This document shows, one piece after another, positions 25,530 to 36,083 of a stretch of DNA of 61,535 nucleotides (its first letter is position 1; each line of letters opens with the position of its first letter). Made by a program: the position numbers and the translations under genes. The notes beneath the pieces were generated by a model. The model did no database searches. It saw only the letters and a list, made by a program, of their open reading frames with translations, and was not told the DNA's origin. The DNA lies in the NCBI GenBank assembly GCA_944322755.1, contig CALUPY010000013.1, forward strand, positions 1 through 61,535, in the 5' to 3' direction. The stretch comes from Candidatus Gastranaerophilales bacterium. Lineage in GTDB: Bacteria > Cyanobacteriota > Vampirovibrionia > Gastranaerophilales > Gastranaerophilaceae.

Positions 25530-26960
25530 TTATGAAGAACTTCCCATACTTATCCCGATGCTGGACAACTGCTGCTGCATTTGTGTAAACTGAGCCTGCA
25601 TCTGGGCAATTTGCTGGTCCATATAGGTAAACTGATTTGTTATTTGTTCCTGATAAATCAATAACTGATCTTCTTTTTTTGCTATTTTATCAGCCATGTT
25701 GCTAATCTGGCTTTGCAGAGATTCGGCACGTGCGTTAAAATATCCGCCCTGTGTGTCAAGAGCTGTATCCAGTTTGTCTTGAATTTTCTGCATAAATCCT
25801 TCAGTAACATTATTACTGTCAGTATTGGAGCCGATTAAGAGTTCTTTTACTGCTGTAGGATTTTTTGAAAAAGCCTCAAGAAATTTATTTTCGTCAATAA
25901 CAAGCTGGTTCGTGTCAGCATCCACATCAAGGCCTGGTTCCCCTGTTGTGATACCTATGTCTGCCAATGTTTTGTAGACTCCGTTGGGGAGTACTGTATC
26001 TGATGTCATCGTTCTAAGGCTGTTTCTTATATAAATAAGAGATGTTTCTCCATTCAACTGTCCGGTACCGGCAGCTGTCGCTGTATCCGTGTCTGCAATT
26101 GCTTTGTTGTATGCTGTTACAAATTCTTCTACAGCCGCAAGAACATCGTCTGCGCTAAAATCACGTGATACTTCTATTGTAACAGGGGCATCTGTTTCTG
26201 TTACAGAAAGAAGATTTACCGTGAGTCCGACAACACCTGTATTTGTACTGTCAAGAGTATTTGTATTTGCTTCTTTTTCTTCACCGTTAATTTTGTATTT
26301 TGCAGTCAGACCGTCTATATTATAAGCTTCTGTCTGGTCGTCCCAGCCGGCAAGGTGAACGAAATTCGAGTTTGTTTCAACAACCTCTATCGGATGGTCT
26401 CCGTATTCTGTACTTTCCAGTACAATCTGACCGTTTTCCATAAATGCTTTTACTTTTGCATCAGGTGAGTTGTTTATTGCATAGATAAGTCCGTCAACCG
26501 TCATATCCGGCGAAACCGAAATAACAGCTCCGTTGATGGTAAAGCTTCCGTTCTGCACATCTCCGAGTTCTGAAAGTTTCTTTGAACTGTCTTTAAAGAC
26601 ATCGTTCTGGTACGTTTTTTTCTGCGATTTTGTTGCTAGTCTTTCAACCTCGAGTGTAAGTCTTGTCGGGGTAGCAACCTGTGTTACTGTACATTCTACG
26701 ATACTTTCGTCAGATGCACTGACCTGTACTTTGGAAAAAATATCCGAAGACGGGCCGAACAAAGAGTCTGTCAGTTTTGTTGTTGCTGTTTTTACAGAAT
26801 TGTATGTGGATTTTAGTGTATTAAGCGTATTTGATTTTTCCTGAAGCGCCTTTTGTTCTTCAGTCAATACATCGATATCATCCTGTTTTAATCCGACGAG
26901 CGCATCAATCCAGTCACTAATCGGAAGCCCTGATCCAACACCTGTAAATTGTATAGTCAT
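25530..26960 (-). CDS. fliD: Flagellar hook-associated protein 2 (filament cap)
   Basis: FliD caps the flagellar filament and guides insertion of flagellin subunits; it is exported by the flagellar type III apparatus without a signal peptide. The 476-residue product has the FliD N-domain start (FTGVGSGLPISDWIDALV) followed by a coiled coil, the beta-rich D2/D3 middle, GLDVDADTNQLVIDENKFLE and FSKNPTAVKELLIG as the conserved FliD C-domain, and a final coiled coil (MDQQIAQMQAQFTQMQQQL). No other flagellar gene is near. A run of Gln/Met at the tail matches typical FliD ends. The upstream gap (26961-27097) has no clear sigma-28 site. Confidence 0.92.
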   Translation of the reverse strand: MTIQFTGVGSGLPISDWIDALVGLKQDDIDVLTEEQKALQEKSNTLNTLKSTYNSVKTATTKLTDSLFGPSSDIFSKVQVSASDESIVECTVTQVATPTRLTLEVERLATKSQKKTYQNDVFKDSSKKLSELGDVQNGSFTINGAVISVSPDMTVDGLIYAINNSPDAKVKAFMENGQIVLESTEYGDHPIEVVETNSNFVHLAGWDDQTEAYNIDGLTAKYKINGEEKEANTNTLDSTNTGVVGLTVNLLSVTETDAPVTIEVSRDFSADDVLAAVEEFVTAYNKAIADTDTATAAGTGQLNGETSLIYIRNSLRTMTSDTVLPNGVYKTLADIGITTGEPGLDVDADTNQLVIDENKFLEAFSKNPTAVKELLIGSNTDSNNVTEGFMQKIQDKLDTALDTQGGYFNARAESLQSQISNMADKIAKKEDQLLIYQEQITNQFTYMDQQIAQMQAQFTQMQQQLSSIGISMGSSS

Positions 26961-27097
26961 AATCCGTTACCTCTTTACAATTTTACAATATATATATTAT
27001 TGTATGCAGAACTGACATGTGTTTTATCATACATATATACTATATTATATCACTTTTTTATATATTTTCTACCCTTTTTAAATGAAGAACTTTACAA

Positions 27098-28438
27098 TCA
27101 GCAGAGTTTTGTATATTTAATAAGCTCTGAAAGCTTATTTTTCCAGATATTTTGCCAGTTGGATATTATAATATCAGCAGGGGTGATAGCCTTTTCTATC
27201 TGCTCCATAAGAGGTTCCAGATATTGTTCATCGCCGGAGCCGTCATTTTTCAGGCTTTCATAGGATATTTTGAGTATCTCATAGGCAAGTTCTGAAATTT
27301 TTGTATTGCGAAGTGAAAAATCCAGACCAAATTTTGGGGCTTTATGTCTTATATATTGAAAATCCTGATAAGTTAACTGATTTACTATCTGTTCTGCTGC
27401 GCATATAGCGTCATTATTATATAAAAGACCTTTCCAGAAGGCAGGTATTGCCGGTATAAGCTCATTGCGCTGATTGTCATGATTTCTTATTTCTATATAT
27501 GATTTTAGTCTGACATCCGGAAAATAGAGACTCGAATGCAGCATCCAGTCCTCTACAGTTGGGTTGAAACCCAGATATCCGCTTTTTAAAAACTGACGGA
27601 ATGTTAGATTGCGAACGGGAATTGCGCCTGTACATTCCAGCGGTCTTTCTATGAATATCATCGGTACATCCAGCAAAACTTCCGCATAATCCGAAAATGA
27701 AAAACTGCTGTTCTTTTTAAAAATTTTAGGAGATACAAGGCCGCATCTGGCATTGTCTGTGCTGAGCCAGCTGAGAGCCCTGTATGACTTGAATTTTGTA
27801 AGTTTTCCGTTTCTGACGGGTGAATTTGAAAATACGGCAGAAATTATCGCAGAGAGTTTCAACGCAAGTGTGAATTTTCTCATTGCATCTGCTTCATCTG
27901 CGTAATCAATACCGACTTGTATCCCCGCTGTTTCTCTCATCATTACGAGTGGTTTTGCTGCAACGGTCGGAAGGTATTTTGTCATAAGCGCATAGCGTTT
28001 TTTGGGTATAACCTTTATATTCTTAAAAGTAGACAAAGGCTGTATTCCGTATCCCAGCCAGGTAATACCGAGTTTTTCGCCGAGAATTGCAGTTTCTTTG
28101 TTATATTTTTCAATTTGTTTTTGTATTTCTGATATTTTTTCAACCGGATTAAGGCTTAATTCAAATTGTGCCCCAGGTTCAAGTGTAATACTGCCGTTAT
28201 TACCGTTCATTCCTATTATGCTTTTTCCGTCAAAAATTCCGTTCCAGTCTCCGTTATTGTATTGAAGCATAAGTCTCACTATATCTTCATATTGAACAGC
28301 CAGACTGTTTTTTGTATATATAGGAATTTTTTCAAACTCAATTCCTGTTTTTTTGCTTGTTTTACAGCCTGAGTAGAAGACCTCTGTCAGTTGGTCTTTT
28401 TCTAGTATTAAATTTTTTTCAACAGGATTTTTTAGCAT
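27098..28438 (-). CDS. gshA: Glutamate-cysteine ligase, plant/cyanobacterial (GCS2) type
   Basis: This enzyme joins glutamate and cysteine with ATP, the first step of glutathione synthesis. The 446-residue protein matches the GCS2/EgtA-like family: GIEFEKIPI (~33-41) and LEPGAQFELSLNP (~82-94) carry the conserved acidic residues of the ATP/metal site, LGYGIQP marks the next strand, and MMRETAGIQVGIDY (~166-179) is the family hallmark with Thr-Ala-x-Gln-Val. FSNSPVRNGK and SYRALSWLSTDNARCG follow. It overlaps the end of gshB by 7 bases, so the two are translated together as gshB-gshA. Residue positions are approximate. Confidence 0.9.
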   Translation of the reverse strand: MLKNPVEKNLILEKDQLTEVFYSGCKTSKKTGIEFEKIPIYTKNSLAVQYEDIVRLMLQYNNGDWNGIFDGKSIIGMNGNNGSITLEPGAQFELSLNPVEKISEIQKQIEKYNKETAILGEKLGITWLGYGIQPLSTFKNIKVIPKKRYALMTKYLPTVAAKPLVMMRETAGIQVGIDYADEADAMRKFTLALKLSAIISAVFSNSPVRNGKLTKFKSYRALSWLSTDNARCGLVSPKIFKKNSSFSFSDYAEVLLDVPMIFIERPLECTGAIPVRNLTFRQFLKSGYLGFNPTVEDWMLHSSLYFPDVRLKSYIEIRNHDNQRNELIPAIPAFWKGLLYNNDAICAAEQIVNQLTYQDFQYIRHKAPKFGLDFSLRNTKISELAYEILKISYESLKNDGSGDEQYLEPLMEQIEKAITPADIIISNWQNIWKNKLSELIKYTKLC

Positions 28439-29412
28439 ACTTTTACCGGAACACTTGTTTTGTAATCAATAAATGTCAGCAGTTTTTCCATTAGTTTATC
28501 CTGAAAACGGATATTATTTTGGGTATTTATTTCTTCAATAAAGAAGCAGGGACTTGTTACATTAATTTCAATAACATATTCATCAATGACATCCAGTCCT
28601 GCCATGTAAAGCCCCATTTTGCTAAGCTTTTGGGCAATGCGCTGGGCTTCGCTTTTTTCCCGCGGGGTAAGCTCTGAGTGTTTGAAAAATTCCGCGCTGT
28701 GTGTGTTGAATTTGAAATCGTTTTTGCCCGGGAGTTTTGTGACACACTCATCAAATACATAGTCTCCGAGAATCAAAACTCTTTTGTCTCCAAATCTCGC
28801 TTTATCCAGATATTTTTGAACCATAACCATTGTTTTACCGTCGTTTGTAAGATTGGAAATTATTGAGTTTTCGTTTTTATCTCCGTTTTTTAAATAGAAT
28901 ACTCCGCTACCGAAGCATCTGTTTAGCGGTTTAATGATTGCCTCTTCGTATTTTTCAACAAAATTTCTTATTTCCTGTTTAGAGCTTGAGACTATATTAG
29001 GAGGGGCAAACTCCGGGAAATAGTTTAGATGAAACTTTTCATTAAAGTCTTTTATAGCTGACGGGTCATTTATAAGAAGAGTTTTTTCCCTGTCCACAAA
29101 ATCAAACACATAGCACGCATTTATGTAATCTATGTCAACAGGCGGATCCGGTCTGAAAAAAACTATGTCGAAATCGTTAACACACTTTTTTTCTTCCTTG
29201 TTTGTGTAAAAGATGTCATTATTTTTCTCATAAGCTTCAAAGCATGACACTTTTGCCTGTGTATTTTCTACCATAAGTCTGTTTTTTGTAGAAATTGAAA
29301 CAAAAAAATCACGGTCGAGTAATTCTTTTATCAGCCAGAAATTTGTCACCAGACGGTTGAATTCAAAGTATTTCAGCTCAATTTCATCAATTATAAATAA
29401 TATATTTTTCAT
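28432..29412 (-). CDS. gshB: Glutathione synthetase
   Basis: GshB adds glycine to gamma-glutamylcysteine using ATP. The 326-residue protein shows the prokaryotic GshB layout: N-terminal domain with FFRPDPPVDIDYINACYVFD (the R-x-DPP substrate motif), NDPSAIKDFNEKFHLNYFPE (linker), then the ATP-grasp domain with IIKPLNRCFGSGVFYL (phosphate loop), GDKRVLILGDYVFD and AGLDVIDEYVIEINVTSP with the metal-binding Glu and Asn. It is first in a two-gene operon with gshA and divergent from the glyoxalase gene at 29507. Confidence 0.94.
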   Translation of the reverse strand: MKNILFIIDEIELKYFEFNRLVTNFWLIKELLDRDFFVSISTKNRLMVENTQAKVSCFEAYEKNNDIFYTNKEEKKCVNDFDIVFFRPDPPVDIDYINACYVFDFVDREKTLLINDPSAIKDFNEKFHLNYFPEFAPPNIVSSSKQEIRNFVEKYEEAIIKPLNRCFGSGVFYLKNGDKNENSIISNLTNDGKTMVMVQKYLDKARFGDKRVLILGDYVFDECVTKLPGKNDFKFNTHSAEFFKHSELTPREKSEAQRIAQKLSKMGLYMAGLDVIDEYVIEINVTSPCFFIEEINTQNNIRFQDKLMEKLLTFIDYKTSVPVKVC

Positions 29413-29506
29413 AAACTAACTCCCTTTAAAAAATATATCAGTTAAAACAAAAATTACAATGATATGGTATGATTAAATCTATCGAGTATAAAAAGGGGTG
29501 AAATTT

Positions 29507-29878
29507 ATGAAATTTTTACACGCAATGATTAGAGTCAGAGACATAAAAAAGTCAAAAGAGTTTTATGAAAACCTCCTCGGACTAAAGTCTTCCAGTACGA
29601 TAAATCTTGAGGATTCAAAACTTCACTATCTTTCTGACGGAAATATAGAAATAGAACTTACCGAAAATTTTGATATTCCGGAAAACGGATATGAAAACGG
29701 AAATGCATTTGGACATTTTGCTTTTGAATGTGATGATTTAGCTGCATTTGAGACAAAAATGAAACAATACGGATATGAATACCTCTGGGAGCCGTATTAT
29801 ATGAAAGAAATAGATACAAGGATTGCGTTTCTGAAAGATCCGGATGGTAATGAAATAGAACTGATTGAAAAAAAGTAG
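29507..29878 (+). CDS. gloA: Glyoxalase I / lactoylglutathione lyase family protein
   Basis: The 123-residue product (ATG 29507; GTG 29498 is a less likely start because AGGGG at 29494-29498 overlaps it) is a single vicinal-oxygen-chelate domain. LHAMIRVRDIKKSKEFYENL, GHFAFECDDL and DPDGNEIELIE give the metal ligands: His near the N-terminus, Glu in IEIELTE, His in GHFAFE and Glu in IELIE. Glyoxalase I converts the methylglyoxal-glutathione adduct to S-lactoylglutathione. Its position opposite gshB-gshA supports glutathione as cofactor. It is 21 bases upstream of gdhA. Confidence 0.88.
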   Translation: MKFLHAMIRVRDIKKSKEFYENLLGLKSSSTINLEDSKLHYLSDGNIEIELTENFDIPENGYENGNAFGHFAFECDDLAAFETKMKQYGYEYLWEPYYMKEIDTRIAFLKDPDGNEIELIEKK

Positions 29879-31252
<1,374 letters not shown>

Positions 31253-31271
31253 TTTAGTTAAGTATATCCTT

Positions 31272-31305
31272 AAAAACAGCGCTATTAAATTATAGCGCTG
31301 TTTTT
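31272..31305 (+). terminator. Terminator of gdhA
   Basis: Perfect 14-base stem AAAAACAGCGCTAT / ATAGCGCTGTTTTT with a 6-base loop. Confidence 0.9.
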
Positions 31306-31411
31306 ATGTATGCAGCCATTTGAATTTGTGCACGGGACTTGCTTATTGCTACGGTTATGCAAGGGCGGGACAAGTTAACAATAAGAAATTTTATTAAATT
31401 TTTTTACAATT

Positions 31412-31440
31412 TTGACAAAAATATTTTTTTTGACTATTTT
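31412..31440 (+). promoter_or_regulatory. Possible sigma-70 promoter upstream of the 31536 gene
   Basis: Consensus TTGACA at 31412-31417 and a weak TATTTT at 31435-31440, spacing 17. The rest of the 31306-31535 gap shows no further structure. Confidence 0.4.
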
Positions 31441-31535
31441 GCATGATAGACTGGCTTTAGCAAAGGTCAAAAAAATTTTAACTGACTGCTGCTGTCCGGT
31501 ATAAGTACGGATAATATTTAACAGACTGGGAAAGA

Positions 31536-32315
31536 ATGATTAACGTAAACGCTACAATGCCGAAACTGCTTTACAATAAAATTTCCGCAGAAAAGTCCTG
31601 CGGAGGTTATAATCATTCCATTTCTGATAATTCTGTTTCTAAATTCAACAATAATTCTTTAAAGACCGCAAAAGTCAGTTTTGGCGGTCTTTTTAATAGC
31701 GCGCAAAAGACAGCAAAATCTATTGTCGACACAAAGGGCTGGGCTTTTTCAAAAAATAAAGGCGTGCTTTGGTTTATAAACAAAGCTGCAAACAACCAGA
31801 CTCTGTTCGATGCACTGTTTGCACTGGGCATAAACTGCGGTATAAGACCTGCTGCAATAATGATGCAGGGCGGAGAGGAAGATTACAGAAAAAACAAAAA
31901 GGCTGCTTCTCATTCCATAACGTCCGGACTTGTAGGGTATGCAATGGCTATAGTGCTGTTTTCTCCTATTTCAAATGCTCTGAAACTTATAAAAAAAGAT
32001 GCTCCGAAATATGCTCAAAAAGCAATGGACTTTTTAACTTTTAGCAATACAAAAAAAATCGGTGCATCGAAACGTTATCAGACTCTTGTTATGCTGTTTA
32101 ATTACACGCCTCAGATTTTGACTTCTTCTCTTCGTTCAGCAGCGACCATCGCAATGATACCGTATATTGACAAATACGTTATAAGCAAAATTTTCAAAGA
32201 AAAAACTCCTGCTGCACAAAAGCCGTCCGGGCCTGAGAACTACGATGAATTTAAATTCCAGTATTTGAATTTCAAAAAGAATATTTTCCAGAGTTTTATG
32301 GGAGGGATGAAATAA
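31536..32315 (+). CDS. Unknown membrane-associated protein with VSFGG motif
   Basis: The 259-residue product is not recognised. An N-terminal Ser/Asn/Lys-rich tail of ~45 residues ends in KVSFGGLFNS, the short [SN]-F-x-G motif seen in other unknowns here. Two or three hydrophobic stretches follow (TLFDALFALGINCGIR, GLVGYAMAIVLFSPISNAL, AATIAMIPYIDKYVI), so it is probably membrane-embedded. No signal peptide. The stop overlaps the ATG of the next gene (TAATG), which indicates a two-gene operon. Confidence 0.72.
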   Translation: MINVNATMPKLLYNKISAEKSCGGYNHSISDNSVSKFNNNSLKTAKVSFGGLFNSAQKTAKSIVDTKGWAFSKNKGVLWFINKAANNQTLFDALFALGINCGIRPAAIMMQGGEEDYRKNKKAASHSITSGLVGYAMAIVLFSPISNALKLIKKDAPKYAQKAMDFLTFSNTKKIGASKRYQTLVMLFNYTPQILTSSLRSAATIAMIPYIDKYVISKIFKEKTPAAQKPSGPENYDEFKFQYLNFKKNIFQSFMGGMK

Positions 32316-33208
32316 TGAAAATCTTTTCAATTAATCCAATGTCTCCCATGAAGAAAACAACGCAAAAATCCAATGCTTCCTTTAAAGCAAACCCGACGAT
32401 TCTTGAACAAAAGCTTGCGTCAGGACTCGGAGAGCTGGCGGCAGTAAAACCTGTACAGAAACTGGTTGATTATCTGAAAGACAAAAATTATCAGCGTCAT
32501 ATTCCTGCTGCTGTCGGAGTTGTCTTATCAAGTTTCTATATGCTTGATACTGCGCGTTCAAAGAAAATTGAAAGCGACCAGAAACTGCCGCTGATTTTGA
32601 ATCAGGGTACTGTTCTTGCTATTTCAACCACAGGAGCTTATACAATAAACGAAGTTCTTGACCGCAAACTTGATAAACTCGGGCAGACCTTTGCTATAGC
32701 GAACATGGAGGATAAAAAAGCACAAAAAGCTCTTATTAAACTTTCTGACAATCCGGAATACATTAACGTCCTGAAACGCGCGCCGCAGCTTTCCGGTTTA
32801 AGAGAAAGGCTTCAAGATGAGTTTGAATATACTGCAAAACTTTCAAAAACTCTTACCAAAGAATTGAAGAAAAATCCTTCTGATAATGCAGTTGCTAGTG
32901 TTCTGGAGGCTGTATCAAAACTTGATAAAAAAGATGTTCTCAGATTCGACAAAGCAAAAGAAATTTTTATAAACAATATAAAGAACAGCAAAATTCTCGA
33001 ATCGATTTATGACAAACAGGCTGTGAAAAATGCTATTAACATTATTGCAGAAACAGAAAAAGACCTTCCTGAAAAGCTTACAGGTTTTAAAATAGCAAAA
33101 TCACTTGTAGTTTTTGGTTTGATGTACAGATTCTTTACCCCTGTTATTGCTACACCTATTGCCAATAAGGTCAGCAAACATATTGAAGAGAAGAAAAAAC
33201 TTCAATAA
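32315..33208 (+). CDS. Unknown membrane-associated protein with ASFKAN motif
   Basis: This 297-residue protein begins with a short basic tail ending NASFKANPT, similar to the SF-x-G motif of its neighbour. The body has hydrophobic segments at ~68-85 (IPAAVGVVLSSFYML), ~100-115 (GTVLAISTTGAYTIN) and ~270-285 (LVVFGLMYRFFTPVIATPI), separated by a charged helical stretch. It does not match a family I know. Translation is probably coupled to the gene before it. Paired unknowns of this kind suggest a membrane complex. Confidence 0.72.
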   Translation: MKIFSINPMSPMKKTTQKSNASFKANPTILEQKLASGLGELAAVKPVQKLVDYLKDKNYQRHIPAAVGVVLSSFYMLDTARSKKIESDQKLPLILNQGTVLAISTTGAYTINEVLDRKLDKLGQTFAIANMEDKKAQKALIKLSDNPEYINVLKRAPQLSGLRERLQDEFEYTAKLSKTLTKELKKNPSDNAVASVLEAVSKLDKKDVLRFDKAKEIFINNIKNSKILESIYDKQAVKNAINIIAETEKDLPEKLTGFKIAKSLVVFGLMYRFFTPVIATPIANKVSKHIEEKKKLQ

Positions 33209-33241
33209 AATAAAAATGAAATTAAAATCTAAAAGTATAGC

Positions 33242-33277
33242 AAAAACAGCGTCTTGTTTTAAAAGACGCTGTTTTTG
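33242..33277. terminator. Bidirectional terminator
   Basis: AAAAACAGCGTCTT pairs with AAGACGCTGTTTTT (33242-33255 and 33263-33276), between convergent genes. Confidence 0.9.
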
Positions 33278-33299
33278 TCTGTTTAACTAAAAAATAGCT

Positions 33300-34004
33300 T
33301 TATTCCTTTTTGGAATTTTTCTTAGTCATCACTGCCGCAATTATAATCAATAGTATGACGATTGCGCCGATAATGTTTCCTGTATTGTATACGGTAAATT
33401 GAAGTTTTATCGGGTTTATTTCTCCAAACTTCATCTGCCATTTGTATACGAAATTTGTATCATCTGCGGTGGTTGCGTTGTTGGAGTCCGCTTTTACCGG
33501 AGTGCGGACAATGTAATTTACCTGAAATATGTTGTTAATGTCAGCACCGCTGTTCTTTAATGAATCCATTTGTCTTTGAGAACCAGGGTTGTTGTCCGTG
33601 TCTTTCGATGCATCTATCTCTGCGTCTATTGTATAAACAGTTTTTACAAAACTTCTTTTTACGCTTACAAATTTTCCGTCAGGATTTTTAGTTTTAACGG
33701 ATTTGCTTTCTGCTGTTGAGTTCCATTTTGCTGTTTCAAGGTTTTTCATATGCGTAGTTGCCTCAAAACCTTTCATCTCTTCTGTTTCATACGGAAGCAC
33801 TTTTGTGTCGGCATTTTGCTGTTTTTTGTTCATTATATCCTTGAACGGATCTTGTTTGCTCATTGCTATTAGCTGCTTATTGACCATAAAACGGTCTTTT
33901 ACTACAGCGCTGCCGTTTTTATAAATGGTCAGGTCTGTTTCCATTTTTACGCAGCCGCTTAAAAGTACTGTCATTGCCAGTAACGCGCAAATCTTTTTCA
34001 GCAT
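33300..34004 (-). CDS. Lipoprotein of LppM/DUF3153 type
   Basis: The 234-residue protein has a lipoprotein signal (CALLAMTVLLSGCVKME; lipobox LSGC, lipid on Cys 18) and immediately the strand pattern DLTIYKNGSAVVKDRFM typical of LppM-like domains. A second hydrophobic helix near the C-terminus (GAIVILLIIIAAVM) followed by KKNSKKE would put the tail in the cytoplasm. Such lipoprotein-plus-helix proteins occur in Cyanobacteria and Actinobacteria; function is not known in detail. It is convergent with the SFGG pair. Confidence 0.75.
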   Translation of the reverse strand: MLKKICALLAMTVLLSGCVKMETDLTIYKNGSAVVKDRFMVNKQLIAMSKQDPFKDIMNKKQQNADTKVLPYETEEMKGFEATTHMKNLETAKWNSTAESKSVKTKNPDGKFVSVKRSFVKTVYTIDAEIDASKDTDNNPGSQRQMDSLKNSGADINNIFQVNYIVRTPVKADSNNATTADDTNFVYKWQMKFGEINPIKLQFTVYNTGNIIGAIVILLIIIAAVMTKKNSKKE

Positions 34005-34113
34005 ACATACTCCTTAATTTGTGTAACAAATAAAATATACTTTATACACCACTTTTTGAAATCAATATTTTGGTTGATATAGTATAAATTTATCTTTCAT
34101 TCAAGGAGAATCT

Positions 34114-35196
34114 TTATTCTAAAAAATCAGAAAGTATAATATTGCTGACAAGAAAACCTTTTGTGTTAAAAAAGCAGTTTTCAGGAGTAAACACAAAAAA
34201 ATCTTTATATTTGTCCAGCTGAGCGGAATACTTTGTTTTGAAATCAATACCGAATTTTTCTTCAAAATCTGAAAAATTTATTCCATCTCCTCGTCTTAGT
34301 CCGAGAAAAACAGCTTCTTCTAGTTTTTCATTCAGGCTGAGAGTGTGTGTGGAGGTCTTTTTTAGAGGGTTAGAAATATATTTTTGAATATTTCTGTTAT
34401 TCTCATACCTGACGCCGTTTACGTATCCGTGTGCTGCAGCACCGAATCCGTAATACTCTCCGCAGTTCCAGTAGTTCAGGTTGTGTTTTGACTCATTTCC
34501 GGGGATTGAAAAATTGCTGATTTCGTAGTGCAGAAAACATTTAGCTTTTAGAAAATCGATGGCTGCTGTATACATATCGGCCTGCATGTCCGGGTCTGCA
34601 ATATTCTTCGGTGGATTGTTTGAAAATGGTGTATCCTCTTCTATTTTTAATCCGTACAAAGATATATGGGAGACTCCGAGCTCAATGGCTGTGTTTAAGT
34701 CTGATATAAAACTCTCAAGACTCTGGGACGGCAGCCCGTATATAAAATCAGTACTTATGTTCGAAAATCCGGTATCTAGTGCTGTTTTTAGAGTCTCTGC
34801 CGCTTTGAAAGAGTCGTGAAGGCGTCCTATAGATTGCAAAATCGAATCATCAAAACTCTGCACTCCCACACTGAGCCGGTTAATGCCTATACTACGTAGT
34901 TCTTTAAAAAAACTTTTATCCGCACTGTCTGGGTTGATTTCAATGGTTACTTCCGTATCCTTTTGGATATCAAAGCATTTTAATATCCCGTCTATCTGTT
35001 TTGCGTCTAAGAGAGAGGGGGTTCCCCCGCCAAAATAGAGGGTTTTTAGCTTTTCACCTTTATAAAAAGTTCTAATTTCGCTTTTTAAGGACTTTAAATA
35101 TTCCGGAATAAGTGCTGTATTCGTAATTGAGCTAAAGGCACAGTACAAGCACTTTCTTCTACAAAACGGAATATGAATATAAACGTATTCAGGCAT
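34114..35196 (-). CDS. hemW: Heme chaperone HemW (radical SAM, coproporphyrinogen oxidase-like)
   Basis: The 360-residue protein starts YVYIHIPFCRRKCLYCAF, with the CxxxCxxC that binds the radical SAM cluster. It lacks the extra Cys of true HemN (CxxxCxxCxC), so it is HemW, a heme-binding chaperone. YFGGGTPSLLD, the GVQSFDDSILQSIGR block and DFIYGLPSQS are family landmarks; NYWNCGEYYGFGAAAHGY is the HemN-type C-terminal motif. It is the last gene of a run with rnhC, the NAD-IDH gene and the cinA-domain gene, with gaps of a few bases. Confidence 0.92.
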   Translation of the reverse strand: MPEYVYIHIPFCRRKCLYCAFSSITNTALIPEYLKSLKSEIRTFYKGEKLKTLYFGGGTPSLLDAKQIDGILKCFDIQKDTEVTIEINPDSADKSFFKELRSIGINRLSVGVQSFDDSILQSIGRLHDSFKAAETLKTALDTGFSNISTDFIYGLPSQSLESFISDLNTAIELGVSHISLYGLKIEEDTPFSNNPPKNIADPDMQADMYTAAIDFLKAKCFLHYEISNFSIPGNESKHNLNYWNCGEYYGFGAAAHGYVNGVRYENNRNIQKYISNPLKKTSTHTLSLNEKLEEAVFLGLRRGDGINFSDFEEKFGIDFKTKYSAQLDKYKDFFVFTPENCFFNTKGFLVSNIILSDFLE

Positions 35197-35198
35197 AA

Positions 35199-36083
35199 TT
35201 ACACCTGTTCAAATGTTTTAAAGTGAATTTTAGATGTGTTTATCAGTTCCGATTTTGAATATTTAGAGCTGATTTGTCTTGCTGCTTCGATTACACGTGC
35301 ATTTGCACCTTTGGGTATTTCTATTCCGTATTTTGAAGAGATTTCAGAAATACAGCTTAAAAAACCTGCCCGTGCAACAATCGACGCGGCTGCTACCGCC
35401 ATATCGCTTTCAGCCTTGCATCTCTGTTCAAGATGTATATTGCGTCCTTTTTTCAAAAGCGCATTTTTTATGAGTTTTTCATCACCGAATTTGTCAGAAA
35501 GAGCATATGAACAGTCGGTCTTCTCCAGAATATTTTCAATGGCTCTTGCATGTCCCCATGCAAGTAGTTTGTTTAAGTTTTTTAGTTTTGCATACAGCTC
35601 ATTATATTTTGCAGGGCTTATTGTCACAACTGAAAAAATGCTGTTGTTTTTAATCAATGCAGCAAGTTTGTTGATATTTTTATCATCAACCATTTTGCAA
35701 TCTTTTACACCGGCTTTTCTGAAAAGTTCGTAATTATTTTCATCTACAAGTACTCCGGCTATAACAAGCGGCCCGAAAAAATCGCCCTTTCCTGACTCAT
35801 CGACTCCTATTTTTTTTACAAAGGAGTGCTGCTCCCGGATTTCTTGCACGGTTTGAGCTGAAATGTTCAAAAAATTCTCGACTTTCGTGACAATATCTGT
35901 TATATCTGCACCTTGTATCAAAAATTTTCCTGTATTATAAAAGGTAGCTGCATAATTCTTTGTTTTTGCACGCCAGAGAGCATGCTGGCAATCAGATATT
36001 TCTGCCCCTTCAGTGATAAAAAAATCTTTAAGCTTTGGCGCTGTTGAAAGTTCGAATTTGTTAGAATAATTTCCCATGGTCAC
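35199..36083 (-). CDS. rnhC: Ribonuclease HIII
   Basis: RNase HIII removes RNA from RNA-DNA hybrids. The 294-residue length, the N-terminal TBP-like substrate-binding domain (~1-85) and the catalytic start KIGVDESGKGDFFGPLVIAG distinguish it from RNase HII; the Asp-Glu pair and a later Asp (AESDMAVAAASIVAR) are active-site acids. The start is GTG 36083 directly after the stop of the upstream gene, or ATG 36077 (MGNYSNK). HIII is typical of Firmicutes and scattered elsewhere, so its presence may reflect old transfer. Confidence 0.92.
   Translation of the reverse strand: MTMGNYSNKFELSTAPKLKDFFITEGAEISDCQHALWRAKTKNYAATFYNTGKFLIQGADITDIVTKVENFLNISAQTVQEIREQHSFVKKIGVDESGKGDFFGPLVIAGVLVDENNYELFRKAGVKDCKMVDDKNINKLAALIKNNSIFSVVTISPAKYNELYAKLKNLNKLLAWGHARAIENILEKTDCSYALSDKFGDEKLIKNALLKKGRNIHLEQRCKAESDMAVAAASIVARAGFLSCISEISSKYGIEIPKGANARVIEAARQISSKYSKSELINTSKIHFKTFEQV

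Noticed and set aside
26961-27097. Sigma-28 site for fliD on the minus strand
   Set aside because: The best candidate, TAAA-N15-GCATACAA, matches only five of eight -10 bases.
31430-31435. Second TTGACT upstream of the 31536 gene as an alternative -35
   Set aside because: No -10-like hexamer lies 16-18 bases downstream.
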